A stretch of DNA of 36,787 nt, taken from NCBI RefSeq assembly GCF_003240585.1, contig NZ_PCDP01000056.1, positions 1 through 36,787 on the forward strand, given 5' to 3'. The stretch comes from Arminella tubonensis. GTDB taxonomy: Bacteria > Pseudomonadota > Alphaproteobacteria > Rhizobiales > Rhizobiaceae. The notes beneath the pieces are model-generated. The model was not told the origin of the DNA, did not search any database, and worked only from the letters and a program-made list of their open reading frames with translations. Position numbers and translations under genes: made by a program. This document shows, one piece after another, positions 24,253-32,017 of this stretch. Position 1 is the stretch's first letter; every line of letters starts with the position of its first letter.

Positions 24253-26063
24253 AAGCGGTCCTGCTCTGCAGCTGCGCCATCTTCTTGCTGCCCAACCTCT
24301 CCACCGTTACGACCTCGCAGGCCGGCAACATGACGCCGTTTGCCACGGTACAGCCGGTTATCCTCGCCCCGTCCGGCGCCGACGCGATGGTGGTTATGCC
24401 TCAGACGCTCGTGACGACAGCCGCGCCGAGCGCAGCCGCCACCTCGACGAACGTGGTCATGCCGTCGGCTGCACCAGCCGCGCAGGCCCAACCTGTCATC
24501 GCCAACGTGGCTCCGGGCGAGAACCCGTTTGCCCCCACACCCGCCGCAGAACGCGTGGCGCGTACCGCCCCGGCTCCGCAGCCGGCAACTGCCGATGCGA
24601 CAGGCGCAGTGGCCGCGACAGCAGCACCGGCCGCACCGGCTGCAGCCGCTGGCGCAAACCCATTTGCCCCGGCCGCAGTCCCAGCGCAGGCAGCCTTATC
24701 GGGTGGCGCACCGGCCGCGGTAGCGCCTGCCAAGGTTGACGATACGGCGCTTCGCTACTATGCCGCCAACCGCGACTTGAAGCGCCTCGGTGCCGAACTG
24801 CGCCGCCTGAAAGCCCTATACCCGGATTGGGAAGCGCCGGAAAACCTTTTCGACCAGACCGCATCCGTTGAAGAGCAGCCGCTCTGGGATATGTACGCCG
24901 CCGGCAACTACACGGGCGTGCGTGCCGAGCTCGCTCGCCTGCAGAGCAGCAATCCGCAGTGGAAGCCTTCGACGGATCTCCTGAGTAAGCTTGCGATCGC
25001 CGAATCCCGCAAGCTCGTCGATCGTGCCTACGGCCAGGCGAGCTGGCAGCAGGTCATTACCACGGCTCAGCAGCAGCCTGACCTTCTCGTCTGCGGCGAG
25101 TTGAACACGATGTGGCAGGTCGGCGAGGCGCTGGCGAAGACACGCGACTTCTCGCATTCCTTCGAGCTCTACAAGTATATCCTGACGCACTGCGACGCCG
25201 CACCGGACCGCCTGGCGACGATGCAGAAGGCAAGCCAGCTGCTGCCGGAAGCCGGCACGACCTCGCTGCTCGCCTTCGGTCGCACCATGCCTGACGGCAC
25301 CTCGGAATTTGCCAACATCGCCTTTGACGGCGTGCGCAAGCGCATGGGCCAGGTCGCCGCCGGGGACCAGCTGGCCCAGAAGCTGACCGACACCGAGCTG
25401 CAGTCCTTCGCCGCCTTCGTGGAGTCCACGCAGTCGCAAGCTGATGCCGGCCTGTTCGGCTGGTACTATTACGGCCAGAAGCAGTGGCAGGCCGCAAACG
25501 CCTGGTTCTTCACCGGCACGCACTACGGCAACGACCCGAAGAACCTCGAGGGCATGGTGCTGACCCTGCGCAATCTCGGCAAGGTCGGCGATGCCTTCCA
25601 AATCGCCTCGCAATACATGGGCTCCTCCGAAGACCTGCGAAAGGAATACATCGAGATCGTCGCGAGCGCGCTGACGCAAAAGGAGGTTGACCTGAAGCTC
25701 TCCGACAAGGATATCTTGACCTTCAAGACGGCAGTCTATGCCGCCAAGTCGGCTCTCGGCGCCCAGGCCCTCGGCTGGAAAGCCCTGGATGAAGCCGGTG
25801 TCAAGGATGCGGCTCCTCTCTTTGCCCAATCCATGGAATGGGACGTGACCGAAGGCGGCGTGCTCGGCCTGGCGGTGGTCTCCGCCCGCACCAAGGACTA
25901 CATCAAGCTCGCCTTGCTCAAGTCGGAATATGGCATGACCTACGGCGATCTCAACAACTTCAAGACTTACAGCCGGGCCAAGCCGCGCCCGCGCATGGCA
26001 CGTGTCGTCGTACAGAAGAAGCCGGAGCGGCCGAAGAGCCTGCTGGCCGCCCTGTTCGACTAG
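24231..26063 (+). CDS. TPR-type cellulose biosynthesis protein (BcsK-like)
   Basis: 610 aa. A signal peptide (MLARSSVKAVLLCSCAIFLL) is followed by a low-complexity Ala/Pro-rich stretch (about 45-165, with repeated NPFAP units) and a helical repeat region to the end (RYYAANRDLKRLGAELRRL, PLWDMYAAGNYTGVRAEL, GWYYYGQKQWQAANAWFFTG). The repeats look like TPR or Sel1-like pairs. Position four in an alphaproteobacterial cellulose operon fits the protein named BcsK in type III operons, a TPR protein present where BcsC is absent. I assign that tentatively and give no symbol. It probably scaffolds export in the periplasm. It overlaps bcsZ by 22 bases. Confidence 0.75.
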   Translation: MLARSSVKAVLLCSCAIFLLPNLSTVTTSQAGNMTPFATVQPVILAPSGADAMVVMPQTLVTTAAPSAAATSTNVVMPSAAPAAQAQPVIANVAPGENPFAPTPAAERVARTAPAPQPATADATGAVAATAAPAAPAAAAGANPFAPAAVPAQAALSGGAPAAVAPAKVDDTALRYYAANRDLKRLGAELRRLKALYPDWEAPENLFDQTASVEEQPLWDMYAAGNYTGVRAELARLQSSNPQWKPSTDLLSKLAIAESRKLVDRAYGQASWQQVITTAQQQPDLLVCGELNTMWQVGEALAKTRDFSHSFELYKYILTHCDAAPDRLATMQKASQLLPEAGTTSLLAFGRTMPDGTSEFANIAFDGVRKRMGQVAAGDQLAQKLTDTELQSFAAFVESTQSQADAGLFGWYYYGQKQWQAANAWFFTGTHYGNDPKNLEGMVLTLRNLGKVGDAFQIASQYMGSSEDLRKEYIEIVASALTQKEVDLKLSDKDILTFKTAVYAAKSALGAQALGWKALDEAGVKDAAPLFAQSMEWDVTEGGVLGLAVVSARTKDYIKLALLKSEYGMTYGDLNNFKTYSRAKPRPRMARVVVQKKPERPKSLLAALFD

Positions 26064-26089
26064 GCTGCCGATCCTCTCCGATCCCCATT

Positions 26090-26115
26090 GACCGCCGGCA
26101 CCGGCGGTCGATCTG
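26090..26115 (+). terminator. Probable terminator of the cellulose operon
   Basis: An 8-bp stem (GACCGCCG / CGGCGGTC) with a 4-base loop begins 27 bases after the last stop codon. The trailing sequence (GATCTGTTCTT) is only moderately T-rich, so termination may be partial. Confidence 0.55.
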
Positions 26116-26635
26116 TTCTTGCCCGTTTGCATCCGGTGAACGCCGCTTACGCGCAGTCCAGCGGCAGTGCGCGGTCTCTTCAGCCTTCGAAATTGCCCGC
26201 CGGTCGATGTCGGCGATCGGACCGGACTGCGTAGGCTGCCAACACAGCGCGTCCCTTGTCTGCTGACTGAGGGCGCGAGCGTCAATGGCGGCGAATTGGG
26301 CGAACCAGCCGAAGTGTTCCGCCATGTGCAGGATCGAACCGCTCCTGGACGGATTGCCACCGATCACTCTCCGCCCACATCTGTTGAGCATCCGTGGTCA
26401 ACGGCAACGCCACGCTCGGATAATCTTTTCCTAATCACCATAGGACACCCAATATCTGACCTAAAAAATCACCTCGTTCGGGTGGTGATTGCCTTTGAAA
26501 TCGACCATGATCGGGGAACTTAACATGCCTGCTAGCCGTCGGCGCGAATGCCGGCGGCTCTTGATCGCTATCGCCAGCCGACTTAAGGGCCGCATGCTCG
26601 ACGACGGCGTTGACAGTCAAGGACCGTCGATTGAA
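26116..26635. other. Spacer of about 500 bp without a recognised gene
   Basis: Short frames here lack family motifs. The only structure seen is a hairpin at 26467-26490, reported separately. Gene direction changes here, from the plus-strand cellulose operon to the minus-strand envelope genes. Confidence 0.4.
26463..26490 (-). terminator. Probable terminator on the minus strand
   Basis: On the minus strand the stem AATCACC / GGTGATT with a 10-base loop is followed by four more T residues. It lies 146 bases downstream of the 65-aa gene at 26636-26833, which it may terminate. Confidence 0.5.
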
Positions 26636-26904
26636 CTAAAAATCTTCTTCTTCGCTCAATATCCGGATGAACAAGCAATATACCAAGAAGCCAAACAGCA
26701 GCGCCCAGAAGCCAGGCACTAAAATGTGCGAGATCCATCTGTGGTGAAAGCTGAGACCGTCTATTTTGATGACTCCCAGCGCAACGAGAAACGCAGGAAG
26801 CAACGCGAGAAGGCGGGTATCAATGTTTTTCACGGCTCAATCCTTTAACTCAACGATCTCCCCGACGGGATCACATCGCATCTTCACATGAACTGAGGCT
26901 GAAA
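26634..26904. repeat. 271-bp dispersed repeat, copy 2
   Basis: This is the partner of 15083-15353. It covers the second 65-aa gene and about 70 bp upstream, in the same orientation. The similarity ends on both sides at matching positions, suggesting that a small unit of gene plus promoter was copied. Confidence 0.8.
26636..26833 (-). CDS. Small two-helix membrane protein (65 aa), paralogue of 15085-15282
   Basis: MKNIDTRLLALLPAFLVALG, then SFHHRWISHILVPGFWALLF and an acidic ILSEEEDF tail. Topology matches the first copy: two membrane helices around a basic HHRW loop and a Glu-rich C-terminus. The start, stop and length are conserved between copies while several residues differ, which argues for expression of both. 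Family and function are unknown to me. Confidence 0.7.
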   Translation of the reverse strand: MKNIDTRLLALLPAFLVALGVIKIDGLSFHHRWISHILVPGFWALLFGFLVYCLFIRILSEEEDF

Positions 26905-27059
26905 AGCCCGCGCCAGCGAGATCACAAAAGGAGCGAATAGCGCGGCCGCGACCGAGGCTAATCTGGATTTGAAGTGAGATGACTAGGCGGCCTAAAGTCC
27001 TTCCCCAAAGACCTAGGCCACCTAGTCGATGGCTGCACCGGGCGTGAACCACAACTAAG

Positions 27060-27601
27060 ATACACCAGATGGCGGCGACGTGGCGGTCGCGAACAGATGG
27101 GGCCAGCACCGATTGAGGGCTGGGAACCGCAGTCTTGGGCGGGATAATGATTTTGACAATCTCACCAAAGCGTTCGGCCAGAAGATCACGGGTAGGCGCT
27201 CCATCGTAGGCGCCAGCGGCAATAAACGTGTCGACGGGGCCACCGATCTGGTCCAGAAGGTCTGGCAAGGCCGCCGGATCGCCGACATCATCCGCGGTCA
27301 GATCGGAGCAAACAATCTCTCCAATGACAAGATCAAGACCAAGGTGAAGCTTGCGCCATCGTTTGCGTCTTGCCCTGGATTTGTGCTTGTTTTCTAGCCA
27401 CCCGCCCTCGCCGAAGACCTTCAGGCCTGTGCTATCGACCACCAGATGGGCCGGCCTGATGTTTTGGTTCGGGACTTTGCTGACGGCAATGCCAGCCCTT
27501 TGCTCCGGCGCGACAGGGTGGAGAAGTCCGGCACCGAAATCTCCATGCTCATCAGCGTCGCGAGACTGCGCATCAGACCTTGGGGTCCTTCAGGTCCGTG
27601 C
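27060..27601 (-). pseudogene. IS5-family transposase fragment (second type)
   Basis: The minus strand encodes GLMRSLATLMSMEISVPDFS, TLSRRSKGLALPSAKSRTK and, after a frameshift near 27445, HLVVDSTGLKVFGEGGWLEN, KRWRKLHLGLDLVIGEIVCS, FIAAGAYDGAP and PPKTAVPSPQSVLAPSVRDR. This spans the first two catalytic-Asp regions of an IS5 transposase different from the one at 17.5 kb. The N-terminus is cut at 27601, 3 bases after the GT39 gene stop codon, and the C-terminal Glu region is cut at about 27060. Dead element. Confidence 0.8.
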
Positions 27602-27603
27602 AC

Positions 27604-28989
27604 TTAACGCCTCACGAACAGAAAAAATCTTTCATCCTCGGCTATGGGTTCAAGAATATTGCCGATACGCGCAACTAACGCGTCGCGCTCATCTTCACGC
27701 ACCAACACGCCATCGCCAGGGGCTAGCCATCCCGCTAACTCCCCCATCGTTTTCAGCTTAGTGATCTTGCCCTTGCTGTAGAACTCGGCTGAAAAACTAC
27801 GCGAATCGAGTATGGCAAGACGACCAGGTCCGGAATAAGCTGCTACGAGACCCGTTTCGCTGGGCAAGAGTGAGCTATTGACAACCCGAAGAGACACGGT
27901 AGTTATGCCGATCGCGGCCACTATCATTTCCGCCACGCCTAGCTTCAGCCAGCCCACCCCAGAAGGTTCTGTCCGGGTCCACAGGATCACAGCAAGCATC
28001 GCCGCTGCAGGCACCCCCGGAAGCACATATGCAAGAAGGATATTTGCTGCTGCGGTGAAGAATACCAACGGTGTCAGCGCGAATAGGAACAGATATAGAT
28101 ACAGCCCCTCGCCGTCTGCCAAGCCACTCTTCCGGAGCCGCCGAAGCAGAAGGGGCAACAGCGGGCTCCAAGGTAAGGTAGCCACGACCCAGAACAACCA
28201 GATGGTACCCTTGGGATGCGCACGCCCCGCACCGTAAAGATCGCCCTTCCAGCCGGGTTGCAGGAAACGCTGGATGTGCTCGCCGATCAGGAAATAGCGT
28301 AGAAAACCGGGTGTCGCTATTTCCGCCAAAGCGTACCAGGGTATGACCAACACTGCGCATAACGCCACCCCGCCAACCCAGGGCAAGCGACGGAGGTCTT
28401 TCCAGTTACCGCGCCAGAACATCCAGATAAGGATAGGGGTCAATGCGAGAACGACCGCAACGGGTCCTTTGCCCATGAGCCCGATAGCAATTCCCAGAAA
28501 AAACAACCAGCCCCAGCGGCTGCGGCCTTTCAGTCCGCCGTAAAAGCCGGCCATGCTAGCGACGACGCCGAGCGTTAGCACCATATCGGTCTGAACGAAG
28601 GCGGCAGAAACGAAAAACAGACCGGAGCTGGCGGTAACCAGTATCGTTACCCCCGCCGTTTTGCGGTCGGTCAAAGTGCAGCACCATCGCCAAAGGATTG
28701 TCAGTGTTGCCATTGTCGCCAACAATATTCCAAATCTTGCGGCAAACGGCGTTGCGCCGAAGGCCGCGATCCCCGCCGCCGACAGCCAAGTATGCAGTGG
28801 CGGCTTGGCCCAAAATGGGACACCATAGTCAAATTGTGGTGTGATCCAGTTGCCGGTTTCGACCATCTTACGAGCGATTTCGGCATAACGTGCTTCAGTC
28901 GGATCGGTCAGCGGCACCCAAATCATCGCCAGCAGCCGCACGGCGAACAGTAACATTAAGCCCCAAAGAATGCCCCGGTTCTTAATCAT
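27604..28989 (-). CDS. ArnT-like GT39 glycosyltransferase (lipid-linked sugar to lipid A/LPS)
   Basis: A 461-aa polytopic protein of the PMT/ArnT class. The N-terminal periplasmic motif VPLTDPTEARYAEIARKMVE followed by TGNWITPQFDYGVPFWAKPP is the acidic active-site block of ArnT and RgtA-like enzymes. About ten membrane spans follow, then a short soluble C-terminal domain. Such enzymes move a sugar from undecaprenyl phosphate to lipid A or core oligosaccharide on the periplasmic face. It is the last gene of a four-gene operon and overlaps the deacetylase gene by 8 bases. Candidate sugars are aminohexose, aminoarabinose or galacturonate; the YdjC-type deacetylase favours an amino sugar. Confidence 0.85.
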   Translation of the reverse strand: MIKNRGILWGLMLLFAVRLLAMIWVPLTDPTEARYAEIARKMVETGNWITPQFDYGVPFWAKPPLHTWLSAAGIAAFGATPFAARFGILLATMATLTILWRWCCTLTDRKTAGVTILVTASSGLFFVSAAFVQTDMVLTLGVVASMAGFYGGLKGRSRWGWLFFLGIAIGLMGKGPVAVVLALTPILIWMFWRGNWKDLRRLPWVGGVALCAVLVIPWYALAEIATPGFLRYFLIGEHIQRFLQPGWKGDLYGAGRAHPKGTIWLFWVVATLPWSPLLPLLLRRLRKSGLADGEGLYLYLFLFALTPLVFFTAAANILLAYVLPGVPAAAMLAVILWTRTEPSGVGWLKLGVAEMIVAAIGITTVSLRVVNSSLLPSETGLVAAYSGPGRLAILDSRSFSAEFYSKGKITKLKTMGELAGWLAPGDGVLVREDERDALVARIGNILEPIAEDERFFLFVRR

Positions 28990-29761
28990 ATATAGTGCTT
29001 CCAGTCAGGAATTCTGTTTCGGCCGCCCGGCTTTCGGGCGCATGGCCAGCGCATTGCATCGGATCGGTTGCGTCTCCAGGATGGAACATCATCAGGCAAT
29101 CTGGCTCCGCCTCCGACAACAGACGCGGTAGCCACATCCGAACGTCGCCCGGATCACCGAGACGGAGAAAACCGGAGAAATCTTTGTTCGTCTGTAGGTC
29201 CGCTCTAACGAATATGGCCCGTGCCCGCGCTGCCATCGCCATGATGATCAATCCCTTCGCGCCCCCTGCCCGAAGATTGCGCCACCGCGCGGCCCAGGTA
29301 GCAGGCAATGGCACGCGCACCCAAGTTCGCGGTGCACGTGGCAGGCGCAATACGAGTGGTGCGATTGCAGGGAAACAATGGCAATGCTGATGGCCGTCGT
29401 AAAAGTCAGGCAACTTTCCGAAGAGTGAAACGAACTTATTGGACTGCCGTATCAGCGATGCTTCAATATCATGAAGTAGCTGTGGGCCAAGCGTCGGCCG
29501 CATCAGCGAAGCTAGGGACCAAACAGGGGCACCTTCGCCGAAGGCCTGCGTAAGGTTCAAATGCAATCCAACCTTCGCGCCAGCATCCTGCAAGGCCCGC
29601 AGTCGCACTATGTCATCATGCCTGATTGCATCGTTGATCATCACCGAGGTGCCATCAAGCCGTCCACCCTCGATGAGCTCAAGGATGATGCGATCATGCC
29701 CGCGCCCCAACCCGAAATCATCCGCGATCCGCAACGTTTTTTTCCTTGCGGCTGATGTCAT
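28982..29761 (-). CDS. YdjC/ChbG-family carbohydrate deacetylase (NaxD/HpnK-like)
   Basis: 259 aa from ATG 29761-29759, chosen because it puts the metal motif near the N-terminus as in the family; an upstream start at 29815 is possible. Metal and catalytic residues: Asp14 and Asp15 in IADDFGLG, the His of KVGLHLNLTQ, and YDGHQHCHCFP. The family removes N-acetyl groups from sugars. Francisella NaxD is a YdjC-family enzyme deacetylating undecaprenyl-phosphate GalNAc before transfer to lipid A. Position between a polyprenyl-phosphate GT2 and an ArnT-like gene gives the same pathway logic. It overlaps both neighbours (44 and 8 bases). Confidence 0.85.
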   Translation of the reverse strand: MTSAARKKTLRIADDFGLGRGHDRIILELIEGGRLDGTSVMINDAIRHDDIVRLRALQDAGAKVGLHLNLTQAFGEGAPVWSLASLMRPTLGPQLLHDIEASLIRQSNKFVSLFGKLPDFYDGHQHCHCFPAIAPLVLRLPRAPRTWVRVPLPATWAARWRNLRAGGAKGLIIMAMAARARAIFVRADLQTNKDFSGFLRLGDPGDVRMWLPRLLSEAEPDCLMMFHPGDATDPMQCAGHAPESRAAETEFLTGSTIYD

Positions 29762-30698
29762 CGGACAGGATGTAGATCGGACGTTTCTTGGCCTCCAATA
29801 CGGATCTTCCGACATATTCCCCCAGCAGGCCCAGAAACATCATCTGGACGCCTCCGAAGAAGGCGATCAGTGCAAGAACCGAGACAATACCGGTCGGAAC
29901 GGAAGGAAAAAGGAAGTGCTGAATGACGACATAGATGCCGTAGAGTGCACTTGCAGCAGCAACGATGATACCAGAAAGGGCCATCAGACGCAGCGGCATG
30001 GTGGTAAAACTGGTGATGGCGTCAAGCGTCATCAGCAGAAGTCGGAGCGGACTATAATTGCTCTCGCCACGGAGACGTGGAGGCGGCTCAAGGGGGAGAC
30101 CGGTTTGGCGAAATCCGACCCAGCCGTAGAGGCCCTTCATGAACCGGTTACTCTCCGGCAGACTTCGCAAAGCATTCATGAAACGTCGATTGACCAGGCG
30201 AAAATCACCGGCGCCGGGCGGGATATCATAACGAAGGTCGCGATTGATGACCCAGAAGAAAATTTTTGACAAGGCAGCCTTAACCGGCCCCTCGGACCTG
30301 AGACGGCTAGGCTTGTAGGCATAGACGCTGTCTATATCTTCAGTCAGCCAGATACGAACAAAATCAGCGATCATCTCCGGCGGATGCTGAAGATCTGCAT
30401 CCATCAGAACTGCGGCGTCGGCGTATTGGGCGGCATCAATGCCCGCCGATAGCGCCGCCTCTTTACCGAAATTGCGTGAGAATCGAAGAAGGCGCGTCAG
30501 ACGCGTTCCAAAGTCATATTCTTGCAGCAGAGCAAAACTGTCATCGCTGCTTCCATCGTCGATAAAGATGTAATCGATGATGAGCGAGAACTCTCCAGTG
30601 AGGATATCCGATATCGCGCCGAGCCGATCTAGCAGATCAGGCAGACCGTCAGCCTCGTTATAAACTGGTATGATAACGGAAAGATTCTTGATCGTCAT
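29718..30698 (-). CDS. GT2 polyprenyl-phosphate glycosyltransferase (GtrB/ArnC/FlmF2-like)
   Basis: 326 aa from ATG 30698-30696, which directly precedes the Rossmann strand NLSVIIPVYNEADGL; upstream in-frame codons look non-coding. Motifs: FIDDGSSDDS, RFSRNFGKEAALSAGID and MDADLQHPPEMI (DxD). Two C-terminal membrane helices (ITSFTTMPLRLMALSGIIVA and the next) are typical of GtrB/DPM1-type enzymes, which charge undecaprenyl phosphate with a sugar on the cytoplasmic face. Its start overlaps the GtrA-like gene by 4 bases, a common gtrA-gtrB arrangement. Confidence 0.9.
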   Translation of the reverse strand: MTIKNLSVIIPVYNEADGLPDLLDRLGAISDILTGEFSLIIDYIFIDDGSSDDSFALLQEYDFGTRLTRLLRFSRNFGKEAALSAGIDAAQYADAAVLMDADLQHPPEMIADFVRIWLTEDIDSVYAYKPSRLRSEGPVKAALSKIFFWVINRDLRYDIPPGAGDFRLVNRRFMNALRSLPESNRFMKGLYGWVGFRQTGLPLEPPPRLRGESNYSPLRLLLMTLDAITSFTTMPLRLMALSGIIVAAASALYGIYVVIQHFLFPSVPTGIVSVLALIAFFGGVQMMFLGLLGEYVGRSVLEAKKRPIYILSDDISRKEKNVADRG

Positions 30699-31072
30699 GG
30701 TTGATTCGTTGGGAATATCACAGCCGAAGACACGACAAAATTGATCATTGAGGCCAATCCGATTGCCAGCAGGAGTGCTGCAGCAAGCGGCAGCCCCGCA
30801 TAAAGGCCCATCTTCAGCAGCAAGGTGCGCATCACAAAGACTAAGCCGGACCACAGCATGAAGAGAAAAAATCTATGGCGTACACTAACGCGCTCAGGAA
30901 ATGTTATTCGATCATGAAAGAAGAATGTGACCGATGCACTTAGGATCATTGCCAATCCGAGCGCGATAGTTGGGGGCAAATCCGCAAGATCGCTTGTAAT
31001 CAGCGTAATGGTATAATCGATTGTAGCGCCGATCGCGGAGCCGCCGGCAAAGAGAGAATAGCGTTTCAACAT
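30695..31072 (-). CDS. GtrA-like membrane protein (lipid-linked sugar flippase)
   Basis: 125 aa with four membrane helices and the family features FAGGSAIGATIDYTITLI near the start, FFFHDRITF in the middle and SMINFVVSSAVIF at the end. GtrA-family proteins are proposed to flip undecaprenyl-phosphate sugars made by the adjacent GT2 enzyme to the periplasm. It is the first gene of the operon, with a 4-base overlap to the GT2 gene. A decayed GT92-like reading frame lies just upstream on the same strand. Confidence 0.88.
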   Translation of the reverse strand: MLKRYSLFAGGSAIGATIDYTITLITSDLADLPPTIALGLAMILSASVTFFFHDRITFPERVSVRHRFFLFMLWSGLVFVMRTLLLKMGLYAGLPLAAALLLAIGLASMINFVVSSAVIFPTNQP

Positions 31073-31329
31073 GAGCGAAGTCTGCCTGCATTTGTCGGCA
31101 GCAATTCCGAGAACCGTGTGTCCGCGGTCCCGGATTGGTTCTCCGTAAAACTATCACGGCGACGCTGACAGCCACCTGAAGGCATTGGATTATCGGTATT
31201 CCGTCGCTTGGACCGACATCGACCAAGTGGGCCTATACGAAACAATAGATCGTAGCCCAAGGTCCCCGAGGTTTTTGCTGGAGGGCGAGCGGCGTAGTTT
31301 TCCTCAGCCGCGCACTCAATCAGGGAGCC

Positions 31330-31524
31330 CATCTGCAAATGGAATTGGAGCCACTCGGCGAGGTACGGCCCGTCCTTTTTAACCACTGTTGCGCAAACGA
31401 GGTAGTTGGAGTTTGGAGAACGCAAAATCTGAGACAGTTCGATTGGAGCATGCAAAGCAAAATGCTTTTTTGTGGCGAGATTTTTTTGCCGAATCATTCT
31501 TGTCAGCGCATTCCAAGATTGCAT
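31330..31524 (-). pseudogene. GT92/DUF23-like glycosyltransferase N-terminal fragment
   Basis: From ATG 31524-31522 the minus strand reads HAPIELSQILRSPNSNYLVC, then ATVVKKDGPYLAEWLQFHLQ and MG. The pattern YLVCATVKKDGPYLxEWLxFHLxxG is the start of GT92-type (glycosyltransferase 2-like) proteins. After about 31330 no frame continues the family, so the gene is truncated just before the GtrA-like operon. It may mark an older glycan locus disrupted here. Confidence 0.5.
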
Positions 31525-31602
31525 TAGGTTTACTCAGTTTGCGGCAGTCGGATAACGTCTTTACCTATTGGAGAGCATAGCGGTCTGACCTGAGGCGAGA
31601 AT

Positions 31603-31634
31603 GAAGCCGATGTGATTTGAAGCCGATGTGATTT
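31603..31634. repeat. Tandem duplication of a 16-bp unit
   Basis: GAAGCCGATGTGATTT occurs twice without a spacer. It lies in the non-coding stretch left of the IS6 fragment and may be a slippage or insertion scar. Confidence 0.7.
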
Positions 31635-31689
31635 CAATCCGAAGGATTAGGCAAATCAGGTGGCGCAATTAGAATTTCGGATCATGTCC

Positions 31690-31872
31690 CAGGATGGCGA
31701 GGACACGGATTTCTACTTCATGCCGCTCTTCCTGGCGGATGGACGGGACCCCATATCCGGGTGAAGGCAAATGGACCTGTTTCTATCGTGCTGTCGGCAA
31801 ATTCGGCAAAACCCTTGATTTTATGCTGTCCGAGCACCGCGATGAGGCTGCTGCCAGCGGCTTCTCCGCTGG
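31690..31872 (+). pseudogene. IS6-family transposase, internal fragment
   Basis: The plus strand encodes SWRMDGT, a short frame disruption (HIRVK is in another frame), then KWTCFYRAVGKFGKTLDFML and SEHRDEAAA. This is the first catalytic-Asp region of an IS6 transposase (WxxDxTYIRVKGKW block). Coding similarity stops right after DEAAA, almost exactly where the IS6 fragment at 433-816 begins. The two fragments could derive from the same kind of element. Confidence 0.75.
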
Positions 31873-32017
31873 CATGATTGTGAAGCCGGAAACTCTAGCC
31901 TCCGGCGGTCCAACGTTTGGGAGCGGTTCAAAGAACGCCGAGGCTCTAGTCGCTGCTGGATGAAAGTTCAGTGGCAGGTCATCAACAGTCGCTTTCAAGC
32001 GTCCTCGCAGACACCCC

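Noticed and set aside
24816..26360. 514-codon minus-strand open frame opposite the TPR gene
   Set aside because: Shadow of a real gene with strong codon bias; no recognisable domain despite the length.
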